Below the pieces are notes generated by a model that saw only the letters and a list, made by a program, of their open reading frames with translations, was not told the DNA's origin and searched no databases. 64,000 nucleotides of DNA from the NCBI GenBank assembly GCA_041394265.1, contig JAWKIO010000005.1, positions 4,092,001 through 4,156,000 of the forward strand, written 5' to 3'. The position numbers were made by a program, and so were the translations under genes. This DNA is from Acidimicrobiales bacterium (GTDB lineage: Bacteria > Actinomycetota > Acidimicrobiia > Acidimicrobiales > SZUA-35). Positions 53,069-62,652 of this stretch are shown here, piece by piece (the first letter of the stretch is position 1; every line of letters begins with the position of its first letter).

Positions 53069-54808
53069 TCAGCCCTCGGCCAACCAGGCCCGGTCGAGGT
53101 TGGCGTAGCCGTAGGAACCGTGGCGGTAGAAGCCCTGCAGTCGCGGTGAGTAGGTCCACTGCGTCAGGGTCGTCCACACCGGGATCGGGTTCATCAGGTT
53201 CTCCAGGGCGTAGACCTGGATCTCCTTGATCTTCTCGGCTCGCTCTCCGGGATCGACGATCGTCAGCTGCTCGGCGAGCATCTCGTCGAGCGCCGGATCG
53301 CTGATGCCATACCAATTGCGGGCGCCTTCGGATCCCATCTGCAGGCGAAGCCATTCGTCGGGCTCGAGGAACGGCGTTTGCGGGCCGAACTGGAGGTCGT
53401 ACTCCTTGTCGGGCCAGCGGCTGCCGAAGTAGGTGGCGTAGTCGAGGAGCTCGAACGTCACGTTGATGCCGATGGCCTTCAGGTCTTCGACGAGCCACTC
53501 GGCCTGCGCCACGTACTGCGGCCCGTAGGCGTCGCTGGCGATGAGTGTCGCGTCGAGTCCATCCGGGTAGCCGGCCTCGGCAAGGAGCGCGACGGCTGCG
53601 TCGGGATCGTACGGCAGGAGCTCGGTGCGCTCGGCCTCGGAGATCGAGTAGTCGGCGAGTGCGGGGGAGACGTTGCTCGGGATCGTGCCGCCACCGCGGA
53701 TGGTGTCGCCCATGCCCTGGCGGTCGATGGCCATCGAGATGGCCTGGCGGACCCGCAGGTCGTTGAACGGCTCACGCTCCATGTTGACGCCGACCTGACC
53801 CATGCCGGCATCGATCCACTCCATGAACTGGCCGTCGGGGACGTCGTTCATGAGTTGCTCTCGCAGCTCGGGCGACATCGCGTTGGTCATGATGTCGATC
53901 TCACCGGCCTTGTACGCGGCGATCGCCTGCTGGGTGTCCTTGATGACGAGCGCCTCGATCTGGTCGATGTAGGGCAGCTGGTTGCCGTCGTCGTCGGTCT
54001 TCCAGTAGTCGGGGTTGCGGTCGTAGACGGTCCGCACGTCGACTTCGTGCTCGGTCATCATCCACGGCCCGGTCCCGATGACGGTGTTGGTCCGGTCATA
54101 GCCCTCCTCGAACGCCTCGGCCGGGAGGATCCACATGAAGTGGCTCGCCATGTTGTTGAGCAGCGGGGCGAATGGCGCCTCCAGGTTCAATACGACCGTG
54201 TAGTCGTCGGGAGTCTCGATCGACGTCACGCCGGTCATCAGCGCCGCCTGGTGGCCCTCGGCGAGGATCGCCTCGAGGGTGGCCTTCACGTCGCCCGAGT
54301 TGAACTCGCGCCCGTTGACCGGAGCGACGTTGTGCCACTTCACGCCTTCACGCAGATTGAACGTGTAGGTGAGCAGGTCGTCGGAGATCTCCCAATCGGT
54401 TGCCAGCTCGGGCTGGAGCACTCGGGTCGTGTAGCCGATGTCGGGTGCGGTCTCGAACGAGATCAGCCGCTGGTAGACGTTGTCGAGTCGGTACTGGGTG
54501 TTGAACGACGACGATGTGATCGGATCGAGGTTGGCGATGTCGGAGTTGCCGCTGACGACCAACGTGCCACCGATGACGGGTCCCTCGTCGGTGGTGGCAG
54601 CATCGTCCGTCTCGTCGGTCTCGCCTTCGCCGGTGCGGTCTTGCTCGGCGGCGGCGGCTTCGTCGAACGAGGTGGTCTCGGTCGTCTCCTCGCCACTGTC
54701 ACCATCGCCGTCGGCGGTGTCATCGCTCCCGCCGCCGCAGGATGCGGCGATGAGCATGAGCGCCAGCATGGCGGCGACCCATCGAGGCCATCGAGTTGAT
54801 GTTTGCAT
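53069..54808 (-). CDS. ABC transporter substrate-binding lipoprotein (family 5)
   Basis: The 579-residue protein has a lipoprotein signal (VAAMLALMLIAASC), a long Asp/Glu/Thr-rich spacer of about 60 residues and the SBP_bac_5 fold of oligopeptide/dipeptide and related binding proteins (TLVVSGNSDIANLDPITSSS, TYTFNLREGVKWHNVAPVNG). Family 5 proteins bind peptides, nickel, opines or aromatic oligomers. It is the last gene of a five-gene importer operon read leftwards. An AGGGGGAG site precedes the ATG at 54808. Confidence 0.93.
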   Translation of the reverse strand: MQTSTRWPRWVAAMLALMLIAASCGGGSDDTADGDGDSGEETTETTSFDEAAAAEQDRTGEGETDETDDAATTDEGPVIGGTLVVSGNSDIANLDPITSSSFNTQYRLDNVYQRLISFETAPDIGYTTRVLQPELATDWEISDDLLTYTFNLREGVKWHNVAPVNGREFNSGDVKATLEAILAEGHQAALMTGVTSIETPDDYTVVLNLEAPFAPLLNNMASHFMWILPAEAFEEGYDRTNTVIGTGPWMMTEHEVDVRTVYDRNPDYWKTDDDGNQLPYIDQIEALVIKDTQQAIAAYKAGEIDIMTNAMSPELREQLMNDVPDGQFMEWIDAGMGQVGVNMEREPFNDLRVRQAISMAIDRQGMGDTIRGGGTIPSNVSPALADYSISEAERTELLPYDPDAAVALLAEAGYPDGLDATLIASDAYGPQYVAQAEWLVEDLKAIGINVTFELLDYATYFGSRWPDKEYDLQFGPQTPFLEPDEWLRLQMGSEGARNWYGISDPALDEMLAEQLTIVDPGERAEKIKEIQVYALENLMNPIPVWTTLTQWTYSPRLQGFYRHGSYGYANLDRAWLAEG

Positions 54809-54922
54809 GATGTGTTCTCCCCCTTGTGAACGACGTGCGTCCACGGTTGTGTGCAGTGATCTGTTCGGTACTTGCTCGCTTGTTGTGGTTGCTAGGTGGA
54901 TGTTGCTTTTCGATGCGCCGGT

Positions 54923-55897
54923 TCAGCGCACGAGCTTGGGATCGAGGTGGTCGCGCAGGGCGTCGCCGAGCAGGTTGAAGGCGAGCACACCAAGACTGAG
55001 TGCGGCACCGGGGAACACCACGGTCCACCAGGCGATCGTCATGTACTCACGAGAGATGGACAGCATTTGGCCCCAAGAGGGTTCGGTGATCGGGGCGCCA
55101 ACACCGAGGAAGCTGAGTGCGGCCTCGGCCACGATCGCCTGACCGAAGGTCAAGCTGGCGAGGATGATGATCGGGGCCACGATGTTGGGGATGCCGTGGC
55201 GCATGATGACCCGCATGGGTGGAGCGCCGAGCGCTTCGGCCGCGGTGACGTACTCGGCGCTCTGGACTCGAAGCATTTCCCCTCGGGCAATCCGGCTGAA
55301 GCGCGGGATGTAGATGATCGACAGGGCGAGGATGACGTTCGCAATGCTCGAACCCAGCAGCGACACGATGAACAAGGCCAAGATCAGCACCGGGATCGAC
55401 ATGATGGCGTCGACGATGCGCTGGAGGATCATGTCGAGCTTGCCGCCGAAGTAGCCGGAGATGGCGCCGAGGAGCGTGCCGATCACGGTCGAGATGATCA
55501 CGGTGGCGGTGGCGACGATCAACGAGATCTGAGCGCCGTAGAGCACTCGGGAGAAGATGTCGCGCCCGAGGTGGTCGGTGCCGAACAGGTGGTCGAGCGA
55601 CGGCGCGGCGAGCTTGAACTCGCGTCCTCGCTGGGTGGCAGTGGGCGAGTAGGGAGCGATCAGCCCGGCAAAGATCGCGCACAGCAGCAGGAAGATCACG
55701 ATCCCGGCGGAGATCATGCCGAGCGGTTGGTCCTTGCGGAACTGGCGGAAGCTCCGCTTGAAACGGCCCCACCGGCCGAGTGCCGTGGTGTCGTCGTCGC
55801 GCACTCGCTCCGTGGCGACGACGGTCACGTCGTCGGCCGCATCGTCGAGGACGTTCGAGTTGGCGTTGATCGGGTCGGGCTTGGTCGACGTGGCCAT
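54923..55897 (-). CDS. Oligopeptide-type ABC permease (DppC-like)
   Basis: The 324-residue inner-membrane subunit has a longer cytoplasmic N-terminus, six membrane segments and the EAA loop YVTAAEALGAPPMRVIMRHG. The region PSLDHLFGTDHLGRDIFSRV is typical of the DppC/OppC group. It pairs with the permease gene immediately upstream (10 bases apart). Confidence 0.94.
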   Translation of the reverse strand: MATSTKPDPINANSNVLDDAADDVTVVATERVRDDDTTALGRWGRFKRSFRQFRKDQPLGMISAGIVIFLLLCAIFAGLIAPYSPTATQRGREFKLAAPSLDHLFGTDHLGRDIFSRVLYGAQISLIVATATVIISTVIGTLLGAISGYFGGKLDMILQRIVDAIMSIPVLILALFIVSLLGSSIANVILALSIIYIPRFSRIARGEMLRVQSAEYVTAAEALGAPPMRVIMRHGIPNIVAPIIILASLTFGQAIVAEAALSFLGVGAPITEPSWGQMLSISREYMTIAWWTVVFPGAALSLGVLAFNLLGDALRDHLDPKLVR

Positions 55898-55907
55898 GAA
55901 TGACTCC

Positions 55908-56858
55908 TCAGCTCTTCCGGATACGGGGATCGATCCAGCCGTAGGCGATGTCGACGGCGATGTTCACAGCGATGAACAGCCCGCCGAAGAGGATCGCTCC
56001 GGCTTGGATCACGGGATAGTCACGCTGCTGGACGCCGCGGAACACCATCGAGCCGATGCCGGGCAGGCTGAAGATGGACTCGAGGATGACGGTGCCGCCG
56101 AGCAGGGCGCCGAACTGGAGGCCGATCAGGGTGAGGATCGGGACCAGCGAGTTGCGCAGCGCGTGTTTGTAGTTGACGAGACGGGTGGTGGCGCCCTTGG
56201 CCCGGATCGTGCGAATGAAGTCCGAGCCGAGGACCTCGAGCATCGACGAGCGAGTGAGGCGGGCGATGGCGGCTGCCACCGACACACCGAGCGCAACGGC
56301 GGGCATGGCCATCTGTTGGAGGTTGGCTCCCAGATTCTCCCACGGCCGCTGATAGCCGAGCGGAGCCACCCAGTTGAACCACGACGAGGCGAACGTGATC
56401 ATGAGGAGCGCAAGGAAGAAGTTCGGAATGGACAGTCCCATGACCGACGACACCCGAAGCGCGTCGTCGGTCTTGGTTCCCCGGCGAACGGCGGACGCCA
56501 CGCCGACCACGATGCCGAGGGCCACGGCCACGACGATCGACAGCACGGCGAGTTCGGCGGTCACCGGGAACCGTTCGGCGATCATTTCGGTGACGGGACG
56601 CTTCTCCCACAGAGAGTTGCCGAGGTCACCGCGCACGGCATTGCCGAGCCACACGAAGTACTGCGTGACCGCGGGCTTGTCGAGACCGAGCTCGGCCTCC
56701 ATCTCGGCCATTCGCTCCGGGGTCACCGAGCCGGCGTCGGCGAGTTGGAGCCGCACGACATCGCCGGGAACGGCTCGCATCACGAAGAACAGGAAGGTCG
56801 ACAGGAGGAAGAGCACGAGGAGGCCCGACAGGATGCGTCGAGCGATGTATTCGATCAT
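55908..56858 (-). CDS. Oligopeptide-type ABC permease (DppB-like)
   Basis: The 316-residue subunit starts MIEYIARRILSGLLVLFLLS, the standard DppB opening, and has six helices with the family box FIRTIRAKGATTRLVNYKHA. The ATG at 56858 overlaps the upstream ATPase gene stop by four bases. The longer frame to 56960 runs back into that ATPase gene. Confidence 0.94.
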   Translation of the reverse strand: MIEYIARRILSGLLVLFLLSTFLFFVMRAVPGDVVRLQLADAGSVTPERMAEMEAELGLDKPAVTQYFVWLGNAVRGDLGNSLWEKRPVTEMIAERFPVTAELAVLSIVVAVALGIVVGVASAVRRGTKTDDALRVSSVMGLSIPNFFLALLMITFASSWFNWVAPLGYQRPWENLGANLQQMAMPAVALGVSVAAAIARLTRSSMLEVLGSDFIRTIRAKGATTRLVNYKHALRNSLVPILTLIGLQFGALLGGTVILESIFSLPGIGSMVFRGVQQRDYPVIQAGAILFGGLFIAVNIAVDIAYGWIDPRIRKS

Positions 56859-57964
56859 GTGACAGCTCCTGTGTCGGCGAAGTCGGCAGCGTTGCGCTTT
56901 GGCTGGGCCCGGAACTCGTCGGGTGTCAGTCCGTAGGCCTGCGGCAGATACACCGCACACTCTCGAGCCATCCGGCCATCGGAGAGCGTGACAACGCCCG
57001 GGTCATGCCGTGCGCAGGCGTCGACCGCCTCGGGACATCGGGTGTGGAAACGACAGCCCGGTGGCGGGTTCGACGGACTGGGAACGTCGCCCTGGAGATG
57101 ACGGCGCTTGGAGGAGCGAGCGACATCGGGGTCGAGGATCGGTACCGCCGACAGCAGCGACTTCGTATACGGGTGCTGCGGGTCGGTGAACAACTGCTCG
57201 GTGTCGGCCAGTTCGACGATCTGGCCGAGGTACATCACCGCCACCCGGTCGGCGATGTAGCGCACGACATTCAGGTCGTGGGTGATGAACAGATACGACA
57301 CCCCGAGTTCGGCTTGAAGATCCTTGAGGAGGTTGAGCACCTGCGCCTGGACCGACACATCGAGTGCCGACACCGCCTCGTCGCACACGATCAAATCCGG
57401 CGAGGTCGCAAGCGCCCGAGCCACCCCGATCCGCTGGCGCTGACCACCGGAGAACTGGTGGGGGAACTTGCGGAGGTCTCGTCGAGAGAGCCCGACTCGT
57501 TCGAGCAGATCGGCCACTCGATCGAGCTGTGCTTGGCCGGTTGCGATGCCGTGGATCTCGAGACCCTCACCGACGATGTCGGCTGCGGTCATGCGGGGGT
57601 CGAGCGAGCTGTACGGATCCTGGAAGATGATCTGGATGCGCTTGCGGAGTTCGCGCAACTGGTGCTTGTCGAGCGACGCCAAGTCGGTGCCGTCGAAGCG
57701 CACGTTGCCTCCGGTCGCCTCGATCAAGCGCAGGATCACTCGGCCGGTCGTGGTCTTGCCACATCCGGACTCGCCGACCAGGGCAAGCGTGGAACCGCGA
57801 GCGATGTCGAACGAGACTCCGTCGACGGCGCGCACATGGCCGACCGTGCGTTGGAGGAGGCCCTTGTGGATCGGGAAGTGCTTCTGCAGATCCCGAACTT
57901 CGAGCAGCGGGGTGTCGCCGCCCGAAGGGGGTGTCGCTGCGGAGCGGAGATCGAGTTCGGTCAT
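56855..57964 (-). CDS. Oligopeptide-type ABC ATPase (DppF-like)
   Basis: The 369-residue nucleotide-binding subunit has Walker A ALVGESGCGKTT, signature FSGGQRQRIGVARALA and Walker B LIVCDEAVSALD. The C-terminal oligo_HPY domain contains the PPGCRFHTRCPEA Cys segment. The ATG at 57964 overlaps the next ATPase gene stop by four bases. It forms the ATPase pair with the gene at 57961-58992. Confidence 0.95.
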   Translation of the reverse strand: MTELDLRSAATPPSGGDTPLLEVRDLQKHFPIHKGLLQRTVGHVRAVDGVSFDIARGSTLALVGESGCGKTTTGRVILRLIEATGGNVRFDGTDLASLDKHQLRELRKRIQIIFQDPYSSLDPRMTAADIVGEGLEIHGIATGQAQLDRVADLLERVGLSRRDLRKFPHQFSGGQRQRIGVARALATSPDLIVCDEAVSALDVSVQAQVLNLLKDLQAELGVSYLFITHDLNVVRYIADRVAVMYLGQIVELADTEQLFTDPQHPYTKSLLSAVPILDPDVARSSKRRHLQGDVPSPSNPPPGCRFHTRCPEAVDACARHDPGVVTLSDGRMARECAVYLPQAYGLTPDEFRAQPKRNAADFADTGAVT

Positions 57965-58992
57965 CGTCGACCCCCCGCTCCGATGATCGTGCCGCCGACG
58001 GCATCTCGTTCTCGTTCGGCGACCGCTTCGGGTACTCGGAGCCAGCATCGGCTCTCGCGCTGGTTGCCGAACGGCACGAGCGGTGGTGGCTCCTGACACG
58101 CAGCCCATTCATGTGCGCAGCGGGGTGCGAATCGGCACCCGGCCGGCATGTCGAAGAGGCTCGGCACCACGCCCTCGATCGGGGTGAGCCGGGAACCCGA
58201 GCCCGCCACCATGCCGGGCATCGAGGCGAGCAGCGCCGAGGTGTAGGGGTTCTGAGGATCCTTCAGCACATCGCGCACCGACCCCTGCTCGACGACCTGT
58301 CCTGCGTACATCACCACCACCCGATCGGCGATCTCGGCAACGACGCCGAGATCGTGGGTCACGAAGAGCACCGCTGCCCCGGTCTCGTCCTGCAGGAGGC
58401 GCAAGAGATCGAGGATCTGGGCCTGGACGGTGACGTCGAGGGCCGTGGTGGGTTCGTCGGCGATGATCAACTTCGGATTCAGGGCCAGCGACATCGCGAT
58501 CATCGCGCGCTGGCGTTGGCCGCCGGAAAGCTCGTGGGGGTAGGCCTTGAGTCGCCGTTCGGGATCGGGCATGCGCACGAGCCGGAGCAGTTCGAGGGCT
58601 CGGACCTTGGCCTCGGACTTGCTCCGCCCATGGATCGTGAGCGTTTCGACCAACTGGTCCTCGATCGTGAAGACCGGGTCGAGACAGGTCGAGGGGTCCT
58701 GGAAGATCATCGAGATGTCGCGGCCTCGTATCGCCCGCAGCTCCTTCTCCGACAGACCGACCAACTCCCGACCGTCGAACTCGATCGAGCCGTTCGCAAT
58801 CGAGCCGGTGCTCTCCAGCAGCTGCAAGATCGACAGCGCAGTGACGCTCTTGCCCGAGCCCGACTCGCCCACCAACGCGACGGTTTCGCCCCGACGCACC
58901 TCGAAGCTCACGTCGGCCACCGCATCGACCGTGCCGGCCCGAGTGCGGAACTGGGTACGCAAATCGCGCACCCGGAGTACGACATCGTCCAT
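57961..58992 (-). CDS. Oligopeptide-type ABC ATPase (DppD-like)
   Basis: The 343-residue subunit is the first gene of the importer operon. Walker A is ALVGESGSGKS, the signature is LSGGQRQRAMIAM and Walker B is LIIADEPTTALD, with oligo_HPY Cys segment MPAGCRFAPRCAH near the end. The ATG at 58992 begins MDDVVLRVRDLRTQF; a longer frame to 59457 overlaps the hydratase gene antisense-free region and is not used. The hydratase gene lies 125 bases upstream in the same direction. Confidence 0.95.
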   Translation of the reverse strand: MDDVVLRVRDLRTQFRTRAGTVDAVADVSFEVRRGETVALVGESGSGKSVTALSILQLLESTGSIANGSIEFDGRELVGLSEKELRAIRGRDISMIFQDPSTCLDPVFTIEDQLVETLTIHGRSKSEAKVRALELLRLVRMPDPERRLKAYPHELSGGQRQRAMIAMSLALNPKLIIADEPTTALDVTVQAQILDLLRLLQDETGAAVLFVTHDLGVVAEIADRVVVMYAGQVVEQGSVRDVLKDPQNPYTSALLASMPGMVAGSGSRLTPIEGVVPSLFDMPAGCRFAPRCAHEWAACQEPPPLVPFGNQRESRCWLRVPEAVAERERDAVGGTIIGAGGRR

Positions 58993-59117
58993 GACTGTCC
59001 CCTGACTGTCTGGGTTCCTCGCCACGAGCCGTCCCCCGACGCTCGAAGCATGGCCATGCTGGTCGTCTCCGGTCACGTTTGTCAAAAGACACACATTGCG
59101 GTCGCGTGACCGCAGGG

Positions 59118-59951
59118 TCAGTCGACGTCGAGTGTGATCACTCCCAGCTCGCCGTAGTCGACCTCGAAGTGGTCGCCGGCCCGCATGTCGATCGGCCGGG
59201 TGAACGAGCCGGCGAGCACCGTTTCGCCTGCCGTCAGTGGGATGCCGAGGCCCTGCAACCGGTTCGCCAGCCACACCACGCCGATCACCGGATCGCCGAG
59301 TACGGCGGCACCCAGCCCGGTCTCCTCGACCACGCCGTTGCGGGAGCAGATGGCGCCGGCCCACCGCAGTCGTCCGCTGCGGGCCTCGTCGGGCGTGACC
59401 GGCACCGACCCGACGACGATCCCTGCGTTGGCGGCGTTGTCGGAGATCGTGTCGCACACCGTTCGGGTGCGGCCGTCGTCGGGGTGCACCCGATACGAAC
59501 GGGCATCGATGAGTTCGAGTGCGGCCACGATGTGATCGGTGGCGGCGTAGACATCGTCGGCCGTGAGGTCACGCCCCAGATCGTGGGGCACGAGGTCGTG
59601 AGCGAGTACGAAGGCGAACTCGACCTCGATCTTCGGATCCACATAGTCGGCGGCCCGCAACGTCGAGCCCGACTCGATGAACATGTAGTCCATCAGCGCG
59701 CCGAAGTCGGGCTCGTCGATCTTCATCGCCTGCTGCATCGCCCGGCTCGTCAGCCCGATCTTGTGCCCCTTGATCTCGGCGCCGCCCGCAACCTGCAGAT
59801 CGATCCATGCCGCCTGAATGGCGTAGGCGTCGTCGAGCGTGACGCCGGGATGGGTCCGACTCACCGGATCGATCGAGCGAACCTCGAGCCGGGCTCGCTC
59901 GTGGGCGGCCGCCTGGGCAGCGATCTGGTCGGGGGAGAGGGTCGTGGCCAT
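59118..59951 (-). CDS. 2-keto-4-pentenoate hydratase family protein
   Basis: This FAH-fold metal enzyme group adds water to 2-hydroxy-2,4-dienoates after meta-cleavage of aromatics. The 277-residue product has GHKIGLTSRAMQQAMKIDEP, DYVDPKIEVEFAFVLAHDL (Glu-x-Glu metal site), a conserved ALELIDARSY and LGDPVIGVVWLANRL. Start ATG 59951; the region to 59996 is an upstream extension. It is divergent from the P450 gene 91 bases away and leads into the importer genes. Oxaloacetate-type decarboxylase activity is an alternative. Confidence 0.87.
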   Translation of the reverse strand: MATTLSPDQIAAQAAAHERARLEVRSIDPVSRTHPGVTLDDAYAIQAAWIDLQVAGGAEIKGHKIGLTSRAMQQAMKIDEPDFGALMDYMFIESGSTLRAADYVDPKIEVEFAFVLAHDLVPHDLGRDLTADDVYAATDHIVAALELIDARSYRVHPDDGRTRTVCDTISDNAANAGIVVGSVPVTPDEARSGRLRWAGAICSRNGVVEETGLGAAVLGDPVIGVVWLANRLQGLGIPLTAGETVLAGSFTRPIDMRAGDHFEVDYGELGVITLDVD

Positions 59952-60042
59952 GGCCTGCATCATCCGCGGTGGCGAGCTCGCCCGCAAGGCACACACGCGC
60001 CAAGCGATCTAGCATCGTCGAGCGATCGAAGGGGACCACGCA

Positions 60043-61401
60043 ATGACTGACGCCACCCAGCGCGCGGCGGCAACGAACGCCGAGGGCAACTCCTATCACC
60101 AGGCGCCCACCGTGGTGGCCGGGGCGCCCGCCGGTTGTCCGATGCACGCGTCGTGGTCGCCGCTCGACACCGACTATCTGGCCGATCCCTATCCCATCGC
60201 CGCTGCGCTGCGTGACGAGCATCCCGTCTTCTATGCCGAGGAGCTGGGCCATGTGGTGGTCACCCGGATGGAGGACATCGAGCACGTCTTCGTCAACCCC
60301 GACATCTTTGCGTCGACCAACGTGCAGGACCCGCTGTTCCCGTTGGCGCCCGAAGCCGGCGCAGTGCTGGCGGCCCCGGACTTCGATCCGCAGGCGGTCA
60401 TGTCGAACCGGCCCGAACCGGATCACGCTCGCATCCGGGTCTACACCCGTCAGGGGTTCTCGAACCGTCGGCTGAAGTCGCTCGAGGGCTACATGCGTGA
60501 CCGGGCCACCCGGCTGCTCGACGAGATGATCGCCGGCGGCTCCCCGGCCGAGTTCGTTCAGGCGTTGGCCTTCCCGTTGCCGGCCGAGATCGTCTTTCGT
60601 TTCATCGGCTTCCCCGAAGAAGACGACGCCATGATCAAGAGCTGGTGTGGCAACCGCAAGGCCTTCTCGTGGGGACAGCCGACCGCGGCCGAACAGACGG
60701 CGATCGCCGAGGGCATGCTCGACTACTGGCGCTACTGCCGCGAGTTCGTTGCCGGTCGACGTGACCATCGAGCCGACGACTTCACCTCGGAACTCCTCGA
60801 CGCACACGACGCCGATCCCGACCCGAGCAACGGCACGGGTATCAGCTACCGCGAGGTCGAGTCGGTTGTCTACGGCATCTCGTTCGCCGGTCACGACCCG
60901 GTCACGGCACTGATGTGCAATGCGTTGTTGTGCCTGCTCCCGAGGCGAGACCAGTGGGACGCCCTGTGCGCCGACCCCTCGCTGGCGGCCGCCGCAGTGG
61001 AAGAGACGTTGCGGTTCGAGTCCAGCCAGGTCTCGTGGCGCCGCATCACCACCCAGGACACCACGCTCGGCGGGGTCGAGCTTCCGGCAGGCACCCGACT
61101 CTTCCTCAACTTCGCCGCAGCGAACCACCAACCCGACCTGTTCCCCGAACCCGGTGTGTTCGACATCCACCGTCCGGAGGCGGGGCGGCACATCTCGTTC
61201 GGCAAGGGCATCCACTTCTGCCTCGGCTCCGGACTCGCTCGCATGGAGGCCCGCATCGTGCTCGAACTGCTGTCACAGCGTTTGCCGTCGCTGCGCCTCG
61301 CCGACGATCAGCACTTCGACTACTTCCCGAACATCACGTTCCGGGGCCCCAACGCCCTGCACCTCGAGTGGGACGAGCAGCCCGAAGGAGCACGAGCATG
61401 A
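60043..61401 (+). CDS. Cytochrome P450
   Basis: The 452-residue soluble P450 has the heme-binding FGKGIHFCLG loop with Cys393 as thiolate ligand, the ExxR of the K helix (Glu321-Arg324) and the I-helix AGHDP segment (282-286). The usual acid-alcohol Thr after the acidic residue is Pro286 here, which should alter oxygen activation. Substrate is unknown; adjacency to extradiol dioxygenase genes suggests an aromatic compound, perhaps demethylated or hydroxylated. A GGGG-rich site precedes the ATG. It overlaps the next gene by four bases. Confidence 0.93.
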   Translation: MTDATQRAAATNAEGNSYHQAPTVVAGAPAGCPMHASWSPLDTDYLADPYPIAAALRDEHPVFYAEELGHVVVTRMEDIEHVFVNPDIFASTNVQDPLFPLAPEAGAVLAAPDFDPQAVMSNRPEPDHARIRVYTRQGFSNRRLKSLEGYMRDRATRLLDEMIAGGSPAEFVQALAFPLPAEIVFRFIGFPEEDDAMIKSWCGNRKAFSWGQPTAAEQTAIAEGMLDYWRYCREFVAGRRDHRADDFTSELLDAHDADPDPSNGTGISYREVESVVYGISFAGHDPVTALMCNALLCLLPRRDQWDALCADPSLAAAAVEETLRFESSQVSWRRITTQDTTLGGVELPAGTRLFLNFAAANHQPDLFPEPGVFDIHRPEAGRHISFGKGIHFCLGSGLARMEARIVLELLSQRLPSLRLADDQHFDYFPNITFRGPNALHLEWDEQPEGARA

Positions 61402-61721
61402 CCCTGTACGCCGTCCAGAAGTTCCTGTTCGAGATCAACCGGTCCGAAGCGTTGCAGCAGGCGTACACCAACGACCGCCGTGCCGTCCTCGAACCGTATG
61501 ACCTCACCGAGGAGGAGATCGGCGCCTTGGTCGAACCCGACATCGGCCTGCTGTTCCACTTCGGCGTCAACGGCCAGATCCTCATGCACTTCGCCGCCTT
61601 TCATCAGATCGAGTGGCCCGACTATCTGCAGCGGATGCGTGATGGCATCATCGAACATGGTCCGGTCCGTGAAGGCGTCTACGCCATGACGACCGACCCA
61701 ACACAGAAGGTGATCAGCTGA
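61398..61721 (+). CDS. LigA-type small subunit of extradiol dioxygenase
   Basis: The 107-residue protein matches the LigA family, the alpha subunit of protocatechuate 4,5-dioxygenase-type enzymes. It is all-helical and has QKFLFEINRSEALQQAY, LTEEEIGALVEPDIGLLFH and GVNGQILMHFAAFHQ. The ATG at 61398 overlaps the P450 stop (ATGA). It overlaps the LigB-type gene by one base, so the two subunits are co-translated. Confidence 0.88.
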   Translation: MTLYAVQKFLFEINRSEALQQAYTNDRRAVLEPYDLTEEEIGALVEPDIGLLFHFGVNGQILMHFAAFHQIEWPDYLQRMRDGIIEHGPVREGVYAMTTDPTQKVIS

Positions 61722-62539
61722 TGCCCCTCGTCTTCGCCGGCGTGTGCAGTCACGCCCCCGGCATCATCGGCCGGGCCGACCAAGCCGACCCCATCGCCCG
61801 CGACAACGTCTACCGGGCCTTCGACGACATGCGCGACGCGCTCGAGGCGTCGCAGCCCGACGCACTCGTCATCGTCGCCGCCGAGCACTTCGCCAACTTC
61901 TTCATGAACAACATGCCGTCGTTCGCGCTTGGCATGGCCGACTCGTACCGGGGGCCGATCGAGGACACCGGCTGGCTGGGCATCGACAAGGTCACCGTCC
62001 CCGGCAATCGAGACCTCTCGCAGCGGTTCATCACCGAGGTGATGCAGAGCACCGACATCGCCTACGCCGAGGAGTGGCTGTTCGATCACGGGATCATGGT
62101 GCCGCTGCACTTCCTCACGCCTCGCTACGACCTCCCCGTCATCCCGGCCAACATCAACTGTCAGGGGCCACCGCTGGCGCCACTGCATCGGGCGTGGGCG
62201 TTCGGCGAGGCGATGCGCCGTGCCGCCGACTCGGTGCCCGAGCGCATCGCACTGATCGGCACCGGTGGTATCTCTCACTGGCCGGCCACTCCCGACTCCG
62301 GCAAGATCAACGTCGAGTGGGACCGCGACTTCCTCGACCGCTGGGCCCGCAACGACCGAGACGCGCTGCTCGACTACGACGACCTGTCGATCTATGCAGA
62401 GGCCGGGCAAGGCGGGTTCGAGATCCGGACGTTCCTCGCCGTGAGTGCGGCCGCCTCCGGTGCAAAGGGGACTGTCCACCTCTACGAGCCGATCCCGATC
62501 TTCTCGGTCGGCTGCACGGTCGCCACCTACGCCCTCTGA
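61721..62539 (+). CDS. LigB-type class III extradiol ring-cleavage dioxygenase
   Basis: The catalytic subunit cleaves a catecholic ring next to the hydroxyls using Fe(II) and O2. The 272-residue product has the family residues His11 (CSHAPGI), His56 (AAEHFANFF), His123 (FDHGIMVPLHFL) and His186 (GTGGISHWP). The product should be a 2-hydroxymuconate-type compound that fits the hydratase encoded divergently. Substrate choices include protocatechuate, gallate and methylated catechols; the sequence does not decide. Confidence 0.9.
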   Translation: MPLVFAGVCSHAPGIIGRADQADPIARDNVYRAFDDMRDALEASQPDALVIVAAEHFANFFMNNMPSFALGMADSYRGPIEDTGWLGIDKVTVPGNRDLSQRFITEVMQSTDIAYAEEWLFDHGIMVPLHFLTPRYDLPVIPANINCQGPPLAPLHRAWAFGEAMRRAADSVPERIALIGTGGISHWPATPDSGKINVEWDRDFLDRWARNDRDALLDYDDLSIYAEAGQGGFEIRTFLAVSAAASGAKGTVHLYEPIPIFSVGCTVATYAL

Positions 62540-62652
62540 CTGCTCGAACGTTGAGCAGGTGTTGATCACCGGGGACAACCCGGTTGAGGTCGCGCCGCGA
62601 CGATCGCAGCACATCGACGCCGCCTGCGGCGTCACGAGGCAAGGAGCGACCA

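Noticed and set aside
52890..53498. N-terminal extension of the NuoF-like gene to 53498
   Set aside because: The extension is Arg/Pro-rich, overlaps the substrate-binding protein gene and includes hairpins; ATG 52889 has a good GAGGAG site and the family start.
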